Of a stretch of DNA of 64,000 nucleotides, positions 10,055 through 20,159 are shown piece by piece. The position numbers were made by a program, and so were the translations under genes. Below the pieces are notes generated by a model, which saw nothing but the letters and a program-made list of their open reading frames with translations, had not been told where the DNA came from and ran no database searches. Numbering within the stretch: the stretch's first letter is position 1; every line of letters starts with the position of its first letter. Source of the stretch: Drosophila pseudoobscura (Eukaryota > Arthropoda > Insecta > Diptera > Drosophilidae); NCBI RefSeq assembly GCF_009870125.1, contig NC_046683.1, positions 28,238,129-28,302,128 of the forward strand, given 5' to 3'.

Positions 10055-10940
10055 ATGAAATTCTTACCAGGAAAGGAGAACCATGTAGCCGATGCACTAT
10101 CAAGAGTAAAGATTAACGAAAACCTACTTGGGGAAACCATTAATAGTGATTTTGCAATGGTCCATAGCGCGCAAGAAGATAATGCAAATTACATTCCACT
10201 TACAGAGCGACCAATCAATTACTATAATAGGCAAATAGAACTGATTAAAGGTAATGAGGATAAGGTAGAAACATCCCACAATTTCCACAAGATACTGATA
10301 AAAATCACATATACTGAAATGACAGAGTCATTAGCAAAAGATATAATAAAGGAATATGTGTAAACCAAAAACAGTGCATTATATTTCCATAGTGAAATAG
10401 ACTTCCCACTGTTCCAAAGGGCATTCCTAAAAATAATCAGTCCCAATCACTTGATGTGAAAATGTGAAAATCGAAATCACTACCAGTAAAAACGGAGTTT
10501 CTGATGAAGAACGGCTACATAAAACGATCAATGACAAATTAAGAATTATTTCAAGCGAGGATAACATAGAGAACAAGCTCACAAAATTCGAGTTAATTCT
10601 ATACACTTATAATCATAAATCGGTTCATAATACTACAAAAAGATCCCCAGCTGATATCTTCCTGTACGCCGGACTACCAGATTATAACACCCAACTGAAT
10701 AAGGTTAGGAAGATCAATCATTTAAATAACGATAGAATCGACTTTGAAGTAGACACACGCTACAAGAATGCACCCCTAGTTAAAACAAAAACAACCAATC
10801 CGTTCAAAATAACAGGGGAAATTCGGCAGGTAGACTATAAAACGAAATTCAAAAGAAAGAAGAAGTCTAATAAAAGTAAATATGATAATTGCAGAGTAAC
10901 CGAAGAGAGTACTGGGAATCTGGAGCTACAACATGATTAA
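10055..10940 (+). pseudogene. Errantivirus pol tail and integrase remnant (E1)
   Basis: Two open pieces, 10055-10363 and 10464-10940, match those at 3969 and 4378 almost base for base. The central integrase zinc module and the first two catalytic Asp residues are missing between them. The remaining part holds the catalytic-Glu region and a Lys/Arg-rich C-terminus. The TAA (10361-10363) that replaces a Tyr/Ser-type codon at the matching site of the 42-kb copy is shared with E0, E2 and E3. Confidence 0.8.
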
Positions 10941-11983
10941 GATGATAATCTTACTAATGTTCACCGTCCTACAGTCTACCGGATAGAATATAGAGATAGA
11001 TCCCATCAACTCAAGGAATAAATATCTCATTTTCAAAACAGATACCATTAACATACCCATTAATTATGAATATCATTATTTAACAATTAATATAACAAGA
11101 ACAGATGAAACATATCAGAGTTTACTAGACCAGGCAACCCAATTTAATAACGTAATCCAAGTTCAATATTTAGTCGAGACATTGCAACGTGAATTCAACG
11201 GCATAAAAATAGCCAAAAGAAACAAAAGAGGCCTTTAAATGCAGTAGGCACAATTTATAAATATCTATTTGGAACGTTAGATCATAAAGATGATAAAGTC
11301 GAACTAGAAGGGAAAATAGACAATCTGGCTAGCCACAGTGTTCAAGCTAACGAATTAAACTTAAAATTTCAAGCAGTAAATTCTGGCATAGAAGTTGTCA
11401 ATAAATTAAACAAGAATAATGATAGAAATAAGCAATTAGAAATACTAATATTAAACCTTCAACATTTTACTGAGTACATAGAGGATATTTAATTAGGCAT
11501 GCAGCACACCAAAACTTTCAAATAAGTTTCATAGAACCCAATATATTGTTAACTTGGAAATTACCACAAACCATATTATACCAAGATTGCCTAAACTAAG
11601 AAACAAAAGTAGAAGGCAACGCAATAATAAAAATAAATAATTGCAGTGTACAATTAAATGAATTCTTAATATCTAACTCAATACCAGAATTTGCACAAAG
11701 CATATACATCAAAAATAACGTAACAAGAATTAAACAATTGTCTTATTTGCAAACCAAAGACATCGTAATAGAAAATACGCGATTAAATAATGTATTACAT
11801 GTAAGCTCAATACTGCTATTTGTCATAATCATAATAGCATTAAGTTACAAATTGTTTAATCTAAGTAAAATCAATAAGCCTAAACCCGACTCCCACATAG
11901 AAACATCTTTAGACGAAAACGGGGAATCCCCAGCGTGCACAGTTTTAGATGCACCTGAACTATATCCAAGGATAATCGCCTGA
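10933..11983 (+). pseudogene. Errantivirus env, broken, with C-terminal membrane anchor (E1)
   Basis: The N-terminus begins at ATG 10933 with a hydrophobic leader and is cut by TAG and TAA codons within about 30 codons. A frameshift and stop occur at the basic, cleavage-like stretch near 11220. About 300 bp of ectodomain present at 17530-17880 are deleted near 11500. The last open piece, 11738-11983, encodes a transmembrane helix (SSILLFVIIIIALSYKLF) and a roughly 40-residue cytoplasmic tail. It corresponds to the insect retroviral Env by position between pol and the LTR. Confidence 0.75.
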
Positions 11984-12010
11984 GAACAGGCTTAAATCGA
12001 ACGATGGGGA

Positions 12011-12383
12011 AGTGACATATCTATAGTCCATGCTCCGGATACCCTTATCTATGTCTGTTACCCTGCACCCACATACTATAAACAATCCAACACCCTCAGC
12101 ATCGAATCTCATAAACATCCCACGCTCGAAGTGGACCACTTGTAGCCGATAGCCGGCAATGTAAACAAACACCCTAAGCTTGGAGTCGAACATAAAACAA
12201 TAGATGCCGCGTATCCAGCCGCACTAGAATCACGCCACCCTCCAGAGATCAATTACTAATCGATTCTCAAGAACCACGCCATCATAGCTCACCAATCAGA
12301 ATTGGGCATAAAACCAAGGAGGCCATATTTGAGACACCCCCAAGTAAAGCAACAACTTAAACTGGAGAGTCGCATATTTTACT
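12011..12383 (+). repeat. Errantivirus LTR, internally deleted (373 bp)
   Basis: It starts AGTGACATATC right after the polypurine tract and ends ATTTTACT. About 267 bp of the 640-bp form are missing between GTAAAGCAACA and ACTTAAACT, removing the TATA box and AATAAA, so it should not act as promoter or terminator. The identical deletion is in the LTRs at 23816 and 35489. Confidence 0.9.
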
Positions 12384-13106
12384 ATAAACATATGTATATA
12401 ATAAATATAACACATTTAAACACTATTTATTTTCAATGTTTTCTGTTTTACTTTTGATTGTTTGAATTTCACTTCCTCTTATTACAAGAGAATCATAGGA
12501 TTCGTTTGAAACAGGTTTCTTCCAAATGAGGATTACACAAAAAGAATAAGTGGATTTCAGGTAGAATAGAGGTTGTAACCTTTTCCTCATATTATTAGAT
12601 TGACTCAGTAGTAATCGTTTGAAACAGGTTTGTGAGCTGGTACTGTGTTTGAGGCGATAAAAATGATGCCATTTAGAAGGGAAACCCTTAGTCCTATTTC
12701 AATAATGAAAGTGGTTAGTTCGATACAAAAAAAAATAAAACTTAAAATGGCATCAAAAGTTAAGTGCAACATGTGTGATAAGTCCGTTGACTTTATAGAG
12801 TATCAATCTCATTATGAGAGATGCTCTGACTCTCGTAATAATGTGGTGTGTGACCTTTGCTCTAGGTCCATCGAATTAATAGAGTTTGATAGTCATTATG
12901 AAGCATGCTTGGGACCTAGGAATGCTTTTGAGATTCGTATGAGCAAAGTATCTAAATCAAGTGATCTCCAAGATCCTTCAACGTCAGGTGCTTCAAAACG
13001 GCCTCGATTGGATACTCCGATGGAACTAAGGCTTATTGACTGTTCAATTTGCGGTGAAAGTTACTCTCCGTCTAGGGAAAGACGCCATATGATGTCGGAC
13101 AAACAT
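12384..13106 (+). pseudogene. Polymerase-B N-terminal fragment, short form (unit 1)
   Basis: It begins with the same flank that follows other errantivirus LTR ends and carries the ATG at 12747 with three zinc modules like 6520-6936, but of a distinct sequence type (SVDFIEYQ, SIELIEFDSHYEAC). The 543-bp internal duplication is absent. At 13106/13107, within the CGGACAAACAT block, it jumps to errantivirus integrase. The predicted frame runs on into the integrase and stops near 13169. It is a fragment, not a gene in its own right. Confidence 0.55.
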
Positions 13107-13582
13107 TCGAAATCACCTCTGAAACACAAAATATCAGAGAAAAGTATGTCATGGATTTCTATTTGGTAATCAACAATCTAACTTCGCTACCCTTGTAGAA
13201 GTTAAGAGTCGTGACTGGTTAGAAACAAAGAGAGAGCCATCATAAAAGTCTTTAACGAAATGGGCAAGCCACCGGGAATTAAAGCCGACAAAGATTCAGC
13301 CTTTATGTGCGCAGCATTGCAAGCATGGTTGAATGCGGAAAATGTGAAAATCGAAATCACTACCACTAAAAATGGAGTTTCTGATGTACAACGGGTACAT
13401 AAAACGATCAATGAAAGAATTAATGAATTAATCAATGAAGAAATATTTCAAGCGAGGATAACATAGAGAACAAGCCACAAAATTCGAGTTAATTCTATAC
13501 ACTTATAATCATAAATCGGTTCATAATACTACAAAAAGATCCCCAGCTGATATCTTCCTGTACGCCGGACTACCAGATTATA
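13107..13582 (+). pseudogene. Errantivirus integrase fragment (unit 1)
   Basis: It resumes at the first catalytic Asp region (YVMDFYLV) but carries a ~40-bp deletion just after it. The segment 13260-13466 keeps the second Asp region (GIKADKDSAFM). The catalytic Glu codon is changed to CAA (Gln) at 13389-13391. A short duplication-like INERINELINEE replaces the normal sequence downstream. It ends at CCAGATTATA (13573-13582), where LINE A minus begins. The same changes occur in unit 2. Confidence 0.75.
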
Positions 13583-16500
13583 GGTTAGGTTAACCCGGAC
13601 GGCCCTCAGCGGGGCCACGCATAGGCCAATCTGGCCCTTAGTTATCCGGATAGGGGCGGTGTATGAACCGTCGCGGGAGTGTTTAGGTGGTTTTAAAGTC
13701 CCCGAGAATCGAGGTGTTTTTAGCATAGGCCAGCAGTTCCTGTGGCGTCCTTTTGGAGGCATCTTCCAGTGATGCAAGCACTGGGGCGCCCAGGTATCTC
13801 CTCCTTGCCCTTGAGAGAGCCGGACAGTAGCAGATGAGATGTTCCAGGGTTTCGATAGCCCCAGGTTCATCACATTTCCTACAACTGTCTCTGTCTCTGT
13901 TGGTGATGCCTAGCTTAGCTGCATGTGCAGCAGCCAGACAGTGACCTGTAAGTATTCCCACTAGCAATCTACAGTCCTTTCGTGGTAGGTGCAGTAGGAA
14001 GTGGCTAAGTTTCTCGTTGCGTTCCTTGCACATTATCTTCGAGGTTCTGCAGGTGGTGGTACAGTTCCACCTGCTATCAGTCTGTGTTCTAGCCTGCTTC
14101 TCTAGATCGCATTGCAGCGTTCTAAGGGAGACAGGCACGTTCTCGGTTCTCCTATTCTCCAGCCCGACGCCTTTCTTAGCTAGTACGTCCGCCGCTTCGT
14201 TTCCTTCGATGCCCTGGTGGCTGGGAACCCAATAGATCCGCACTGTCTTTGTCGTGCTTAGGATGTCTAATGCCCCCCTGCTCGCCATCACACTTCTGGA
14301 ACTGACCGCGGACGACTGCATGGATCTTATCGCCGCTTGGCTGTCGACGAATAGGTTGACCGCATCGTGTGCTCGTTCTGTTAGGAGAGCGACCTCCGCT
14401 GCTTTCCCGATGGCAAAAACTTCTGCCTGGAATATGCTGTATTGGTCCGGTAGCTTATACGATAGCCTTATCTCAGGGTCTGTACAGTATAGGCCCGCAC
14501 CTACTCCTCCGTCCATCTTGGAGCCGTTTGTGTATATATTGAGGTGCTCAGTTTGGTCCCTTGCAATTTTCCAGTCTTCAGGTCCCAAAGATGTGGTTGT
14601 TTTGACGTCAAGGCAAGTTGGGGGGGTCATGTAATCAGTTGATCTGGTCACGTCCCTGCCAATTGAACTGTGCCCGTATCCTTGTATCGATAGGTTTCCT
14701 GATGCTATAAGGCGTTGTGCTGCCTTTCCCGCAATCAGGCGAGAGTGAATGTCCAGGGGGTCGATTCCGAGTACAGTTTCGAGTGCTTTTGTTGGGGTTG
14801 ACCTCAGCGCCCCTGTAATACAGAGCAGAGCCTGTCGCTGAGTCTTTTCCATAAGCTTATGGTATGTCTTCTTTTCAGTAGCCTGCCACCACACTAAGGC
14901 TCCATACAGCAGAGTTGGTCGCACCACCGAGATGTAGATCCAGTGCATTAGAGCAGGTGACAGGCCCCATGTGCTGCTGAGCATCTTCTTGGATGCATAA
15001 AGCGCAATGGTAGCCTTCTTCGCCCTTTCCACTACATTGGGCCTCCATACCAGCTTGCTGTCCAGTACTGTGCCTAGGTATTTCACCTGTGATTTTGGAG
15101 TCAGCCTAGTTTGGTCAATTTTCGGGGGTGTCCATATCGGTACCTTGTACCTCTTGGTAAAGAGGATGAGGTCCGTCTTGTCCGCGTTGATACTGAGTCC
15201 TACCTCTTCCGCCCACTCACGTATCTCCCTGAGCGTACGTTCCATTATAGAGCTGAGGGTCGATGGACATACACCCGTAATAAGTATGCTTATGTCATCT
15301 GCATAGGCTGTTATTTTTGGGGCCTTCCTTTCAAATCTCTTAATGAGGTCGTCGACCACCAAATTCCACAGTAGTGGCGATAGGACTCCACCTTGAGGTG
15401 TGCCTCTGTGTGCCCCCTTTACCATGGAAGCGGTGCCCCACTCCGATTGCACCCGTCTACAACTTAGGAGGTTTTTGATCCAGACGTTGATTGCAGGGTG
15501 TATGTTATTCGCTTCTAGGCGACTTGTTATTGCGGTTGAATGTTGTTGAATGCTCCTGAGATGTCCACAAATGCTCCCAAAGCATACTTTTTGTTGTGAA
15601 GGGCGCTCTCGATGGTGGCTACTAGCGAGTGTAGTGCCGTCGCCACTGATTTCCCCTTGGTGCAGGCGTGTTGGTTTGTTGACATCAGTCCCCCTACCTC
15701 ATTCCTGATGTGTAAATCCAACAGCTTTTCTAGTGTTTTTAGAAAAAAAGGAGGATTACAGACCGATAAGCCTGTCTGTAATCCTTGGGACTCACGTGGC
15801 TGCACTTTCCTGCCTTAGGGAGGAAGAAAACTCTTAAGGTTCTCCATTGGATGGGGATATAGCCCGTACTTAGGCATGCTGAGTATATTGCGAAGAGCCA
15901 TGGGGTAATAACCTCTTTGGTCAACTGCATCATGGCTGGGAATATCCCGTCCAGTCCTGGTGCTTTTATGCCCGCGATGGAGTCTATGGCCCAGTGGATT
16001 CTCTTAGTGGTTAACAGACCTATTAGGGGGTGCTGTTCCTTAGTTGCTAGGTCCTGATGCTCCTTAGCGCCAGTGACCTCGGTGCATCCAGGGAAGTGCG
16101 CCTCCATTAGTGCTGTTAGGGCTTCTTTACTGCCCTCTGTCCACTGTCCGTTGTCTAGTTTTAGTTGGCTCTGTACTGTGGGCTGCTTTAAAAGCAGCTT
16201 CCGGAGGCTAGCGGTTTTGGGCACTTTCTCAATGTTGGAGCAGAATTTTCTCCACGAGTTCCTTTGTACCTTACGTAAAACCTTCTAGTAGCTCCTAAGT
16301 AGGATTTTATATTCCTCATTGACAATCTCTTCGTTCGCTTGTTTGGCGATCTTGAAGAATTCCTTGAGGTTGTTCCTTTGGAGATAGAGATCTCGGTTCC
16401 ACCAGAGTGGCTTGGACCTCCTCTTCGTCCTCGAGGGTTTGCACGATGCATGGTAGGAGTTCAGTAACTCGTTGGATAGGGTCTTTAGGGACTTCTCTAT

Positions 16501-17193
16501 ATCTATGAGCCCGGATTCGCGAGCTTCGAAGTAATTGTCTTTCTAAACTTTACTCAGTTTGTGTTCCGGAGGTTTCTATAGACTGTTATCTTCGAAGAGT
16601 GTTTGCATTCGCCCTTGAACTGAATGTACTTATGGTCTGAGAAGGATGGTCTTTCGAGGACTCTCCAGTTAGATACCAAGGTACTCTTTCCCGTGACAAG
16701 AGTTAGGTCTAGCTCGTTTGAAGAGGTGGGACCCACGAAGGTGTGTTCCTCCCCCACGTTTGCTACGTCTAAGTTAGTGGATAAGATAAAGTCTAGGAGT
16801 GACTCACCTCTATCATTGATGTCGGGGCTTCCCCACACATTGTGATGGGCGTTGGCATCTGCGCCAATAAGCAGGTCGAGATTTTTGGAGCCGGCTTCCG
16901 TCACCAGACTCCTAAGTTCTTCCAGTGGAGCGGGCCTGTCGTGTGCCATATAGCAGGAAGCTGCCATAAGGCGCTTTTCCTCGCTCTCTACCATCACTAC
17001 CGTCAGGTCGTCCGTGCTGTAATGAGACATAAGATGAGCATGGATTCCCTTCCGTACGAGTACGGCGGTTCTGTTCCTGCTTACCGATGTTGAGTAGAGA
17101 AAGTTGTAATTTGAGGACTTTAGCCCGGCCACGGAGTTGCCTGACGCAATTCACGGCTCCTGGACTAAAGCTATGTCGGCGATCCCTCCATGG
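13583..17193 (-). mobile_element. LINE A minus-strand copy, unit 1 (5'-truncated)
   Basis: Read on the minus strand it runs from the N-terminal endonuclease region (17193) to the TAACC-type terminus at 13583. ORF1 and the 5' ribozyme are missing, as expected from 5' truncation during target-primed reverse transcription. No target-site duplication is visible: the left flank matches errantivirus position 4600 and the right flank 5072, so 471 bp of target were lost at or after insertion. Confidence 0.9.
13683..17132 (-). pseudogene. LINE A ORF2 (minus, unit 1)
   Basis: Four open stretches on the minus strand cover the protein: endonuclease 17132-16554 (QEP region partly lost, GADANAHHNVWG and SDH present), linker, RT part 16224-15739, and RT through RNase H to the end, 15452-13683 (589 codons, the longest intact LINE A run here). 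That run keeps the YADD, TNGSK (Asp to Asn at the first RNase H acid: TDG reads TNG), SHQG and zinc-knuckle regions. The endonuclease ends at a Trp-to-stop change shared with three other copies. The RPISL motif is replaced at 15754-15783 by a quasi-palindrome. Near 15540 an eight-base gap removes a Val-Ala region. Confidence 0.85.
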
Positions 17194-18382
17194 CAAGTTC
17201 AATATTTAGTCGAAAAATTGCAACGTGAATTCAACGGCATAAAAATAGCCAAAAACAAAAGAGGCCTTATAAATGCAGTAGGCACAATTTATAAATATCT
17301 ATTTGGAAAGTTAGATCAAGATGATAAAGTCGAACTAGAAGGGAAAATAGACAATCTGGCTAGCCACAGTGTTCAAGCTAACGAATTAAACTTAATAATT
17401 AAAGCAGTAAATTCTGGCATAGAAGTTGTCAATAAATTAAACAAGGATAATGATAGAATAAGCAATTAGAAATACTAATATTTAACCTCCAACATTTTAC
17501 TGAGTACATAGAGAATATTGAATTAGGCATGCAGCTAAGAAGATTAGGGATTTTTAATCCAAAATTATTAAGGCAGGATTACCTGAAACACATCGATTCA
17601 GAAAAATTATTAAATATCAAAACATCTACCTGGTTGAAATCAGACACTAACGAAATACTAATAATTTCCAACATCTCAGGAGAGAAATATTCCTATACTT
17701 AAAATTGTCCCATATCCAGATGAAGACAATAACATTCTCACTGACCTAACGCAAAAGAATTACTATGTTCTAGAAAGCGAGGTACATATATGAGAAAGAA
17801 TCAAAACGAAAAATAAATGACGAATGTATATCAGGAATAGTCAAACAAATAGCAACAAAATGTCCATACACCAAAACACACCAAAACCTTCAAATAAGTT
17901 TCATAGAACCCAATATATTGTTGGAAAATACCACAAACCATATTATATCAAGATTGCCTAAACCAAGAAATAAAAGTAGAAGCCAACGCATTAATAAAAA
18001 TAAATAATTGCAGTGTACAATTAAATGAATTCTGATATATCTAACTCAATACCAGAATTCGCACAAAGCATATACATACATCGAAAATAACGTTACAAGA
18101 ATTAAACCATTGTCTTATTTGCAAACCAAAGAAATCGTAATAGAAAATACGCGATTAAATAATGTATTACATGTAAGCTCAATACTGTTACTTGTCATAA
18201 TCATAATAGCATTAAGTTACAAATTGTTTAATCTAAGTAAAATCAATAAGCCTAAACTCGACTCCCACATAGAAACATCTTTAGACGAATACGGGGAATC
18301 CCCAGCGTGCACAGTTTTAGATGCACCTGAACTATATCCAAGGATAATCGCCTGAGGACAGGCTTAAATCGAACGATGGGGA
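17194..18382 (+). pseudogene. Errantivirus env tail (unit 1)
   Basis: It starts in mid-env right after LINE A. It includes the best-preserved region around the cleavage and fusion peptide (a short basic stretch then GLINAVGTIYKYLFG, 17250-17310), open to 17469 and then frameshifted. Ectodomain coding continues with stops through 17530-17990. The C-terminal transmembrane helix and tail are at 18110-18355. The polypurine tract lies at about 18375-18382, directly before the LTR. Unlike E1-E3 it is not deleted near 17500-17900, so it is the least shortened env 3' half in the window. Confidence 0.75.
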
Positions 18383-19022
18383 AGTGACATATCTATAGTC
18401 CATGCGCCGCATACCCTTATCTATGTCTGTTACCCTGCACCCACATACTATAAACAATCCAACACCCTCCGCATCGAATTTCATAAACAATTCCACGCTC
18501 GAAGTGGACCACTTGTAGCCGAAAGCCGGCAATGTAAACAAACACCCTAAGCTAGGAGTCGAACATAAAACAATAGATGCCGCGTATCCATCCGCACTAG
18601 AATCACGCCACCCTCCAGAGATCAATTACTAATTGATTCTCAAGAACCACGCCATCCTTGCTCACCAATCATATTTCAGCCACCCCCAAGTAATGCAACA
18701 CCGATCATACGCAGCGGAAGCCTTTCATCAAAAGCCGCCTTTCCCACATATCGATCGAGTCACGTACTCCATCACCGAAGCCGAAGCCAACGCCTCCGAA
18801 TCCCAATCCGAGCATCGTAATATAAATAGTCTACATCTAAGTAAGCAGTCAGTTCTGTTCAAGACAAACGTCAATCGCGACACCGTCGGAGAATTCACCC
18901 AAGTTAATTCCGTTTAAGACCTTAGTCATCGTCGGGGAAACTAACTAACCATTGTACCCTAAGTTTAAGTAAATGAATAAATCTTTTTTTAAAACTTAAA
19001 CTCGAGTGTCGCATATTTTACT
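18383..19022 (+). repeat. Errantivirus full-length LTR (640 bp), shared by two proviruses
   Basis: It begins AGTGACATATC and ends ATTTTACT, with AGT...ACT terminal symmetry. A TATA box TATAAATA lies at 18821-18828 and AATAAA at 18976-18981, followed by a T-rich run. Upstream is an env 3' end with its polypurine tract; downstream is a PBS and gag. One LTR therefore ends one provirus and starts the next, which is expected after recombination between LTRs of tandem copies. Confidence 0.92.
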
Positions 19023-19039
19023 GGCGCAGTCGGTAGGAT
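19022..19039 (+). promoter_or_regulatory. Primer binding site, tRNA-Ser
   Basis: TGGCGCAGTCGGTAGGAT is complementary to the 3' end of Drosophila tRNA-Ser (…AUCCUACCGACUGCGCCA) over 18 bases, by my recollection of that tRNA. It overlaps the last T of the LTR, as known for 17.6/297-type elements. Confidence 0.85.
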
Positions 19040-19102
19040 CTCAGTTAAAAGTGAATTTTTTTTAAGACGATCAACTACAGCTACAGTGCGTAATAACCTA
19101 CA

Positions 19103-20159
19103 GTGATCAGAGGAAAGGTAACGCTATTACTAAAGAGATCCGCCAAAAAATCTACACATAATTCAAACTCAATTAATATTAGTGGAAAAAAAAATAATAT
19201 AACAAACTACGAATACAAAAATATGAAAAATAAACATCCCGCTATCAGAGATTCACCTGAACCAAGCCTTGAAGTCAATCAGGCTAATTCCATCATAGGA
19301 TGGATGCTAAGAACTTCTAAGCTCGTTCATAAGCAGGATCGAGTACATCTCTGAATTGTACCCAACAGAAGACATCCGACAACAGAGCATCATGTACGGA
19401 GCCACTGAGGGTCAACTGTGCGGACGAGCACAACTTTTGTCACAAAGCCTTCAACCCAACACCTGGATCGATCTAAGGGTAGCATTAATCAGCAAATTCA
19501 ATAATCACACTCCATACGAGACGCTGCAACAACAACTACACGACACCAAATTCAATGGGAGTATTCGTAAGTTTGTAGAAGAACTAGAATGTAAGTCAAA
19601 TGTTTTAATAAGTAAACTAAATCTGGAGACTAGCCCAGAAAATAAGATAATCTTTAAGAACGCTCTGGTAAATGCCACCAGACATACAATAGAAGATGCT
19701 TTACCCAATAAATTGTTCATCATTTTAGCAAAGAAAGACATTTCTACTATGGCTAATCTAGAATCAGCTCAAGAGTTAGGAATCTACGAAAATTTCGTAA
19801 CTGATAACAAGACTCACGAACACTCAAGGAACGGAAATAACAATCGTGGGAATGTTGGAGCTTATTACCGTCGTTATAGTTGTAATGATTCTAACAATCA
19901 AAACCCAAGTACTTCTAGAAATAACCATAGATCGAATAGAAATAATTCAGGAAATAATGCCGCAAATAATACAGGATTATTTAATGAATTTAGAAATTCC
20001 CTAAACCAGGGCAGAGCACAGAATCCCACTAACTATCAAACCAATCAGACTCAGTGCAGTGCACCGAATCAGCCGGTCAAACGATCAAGGAAAAGTCAAA
20101 GTGGACAAATGAAAATGGATGTACATTTTCAGCAGAGTGCCTCGGAAGACCATATATAG
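19103..20159 (+). pseudogene. Errantivirus gag, frameshifted (E2)
   Basis: Two frames cover it: an N-terminal piece up to about 19354 and a longer piece from about 19335 to the stop at 20157-20159. The join near 19290-19335 is a frameshift; neither piece has a convincing ATG at its first codon. The second piece carries the helical gypsy Gag core (WIDLRVALISKFNNHTPYE, KFVEELE) and an Asn/Arg/Ser-rich, low-complexity nucleocapsid-like C-terminus with no CCHC knuckle, as in gypsy-type Gag. It overlaps the start of the protease frame (20054) by about 100 bases, the usual arrangement for a -1 frameshift into pol. Confidence 0.8.

Larger units (their letters stand above)
10033..12010 (+). mobile_element. 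Errantivirus fragment E1 (pol tail to env end)
   Basis: The junction with the polymerase-B fragment is the same as at 3946/3947. It keeps the full env 3' end and the polypurine tract GATGGGGA just before the LTR at 12011. It shares with E2 the env deletion near 11500 and with all array copies the integrase-core deletion. Its relation to E2 over 10360-12380 is a constant offset of 11,805, making it the start of the long array. Confidence 0.85.

Noticed and set aside
12645..13169. A 174-codon frame that could be taken for a host zinc-finger gene (also at 24450 and 36123)
   Set aside because: It starts at GTG, its second half is errantivirus integrase joined by a deletion, and its relatives are polymerase-B fragments of a mobile element.
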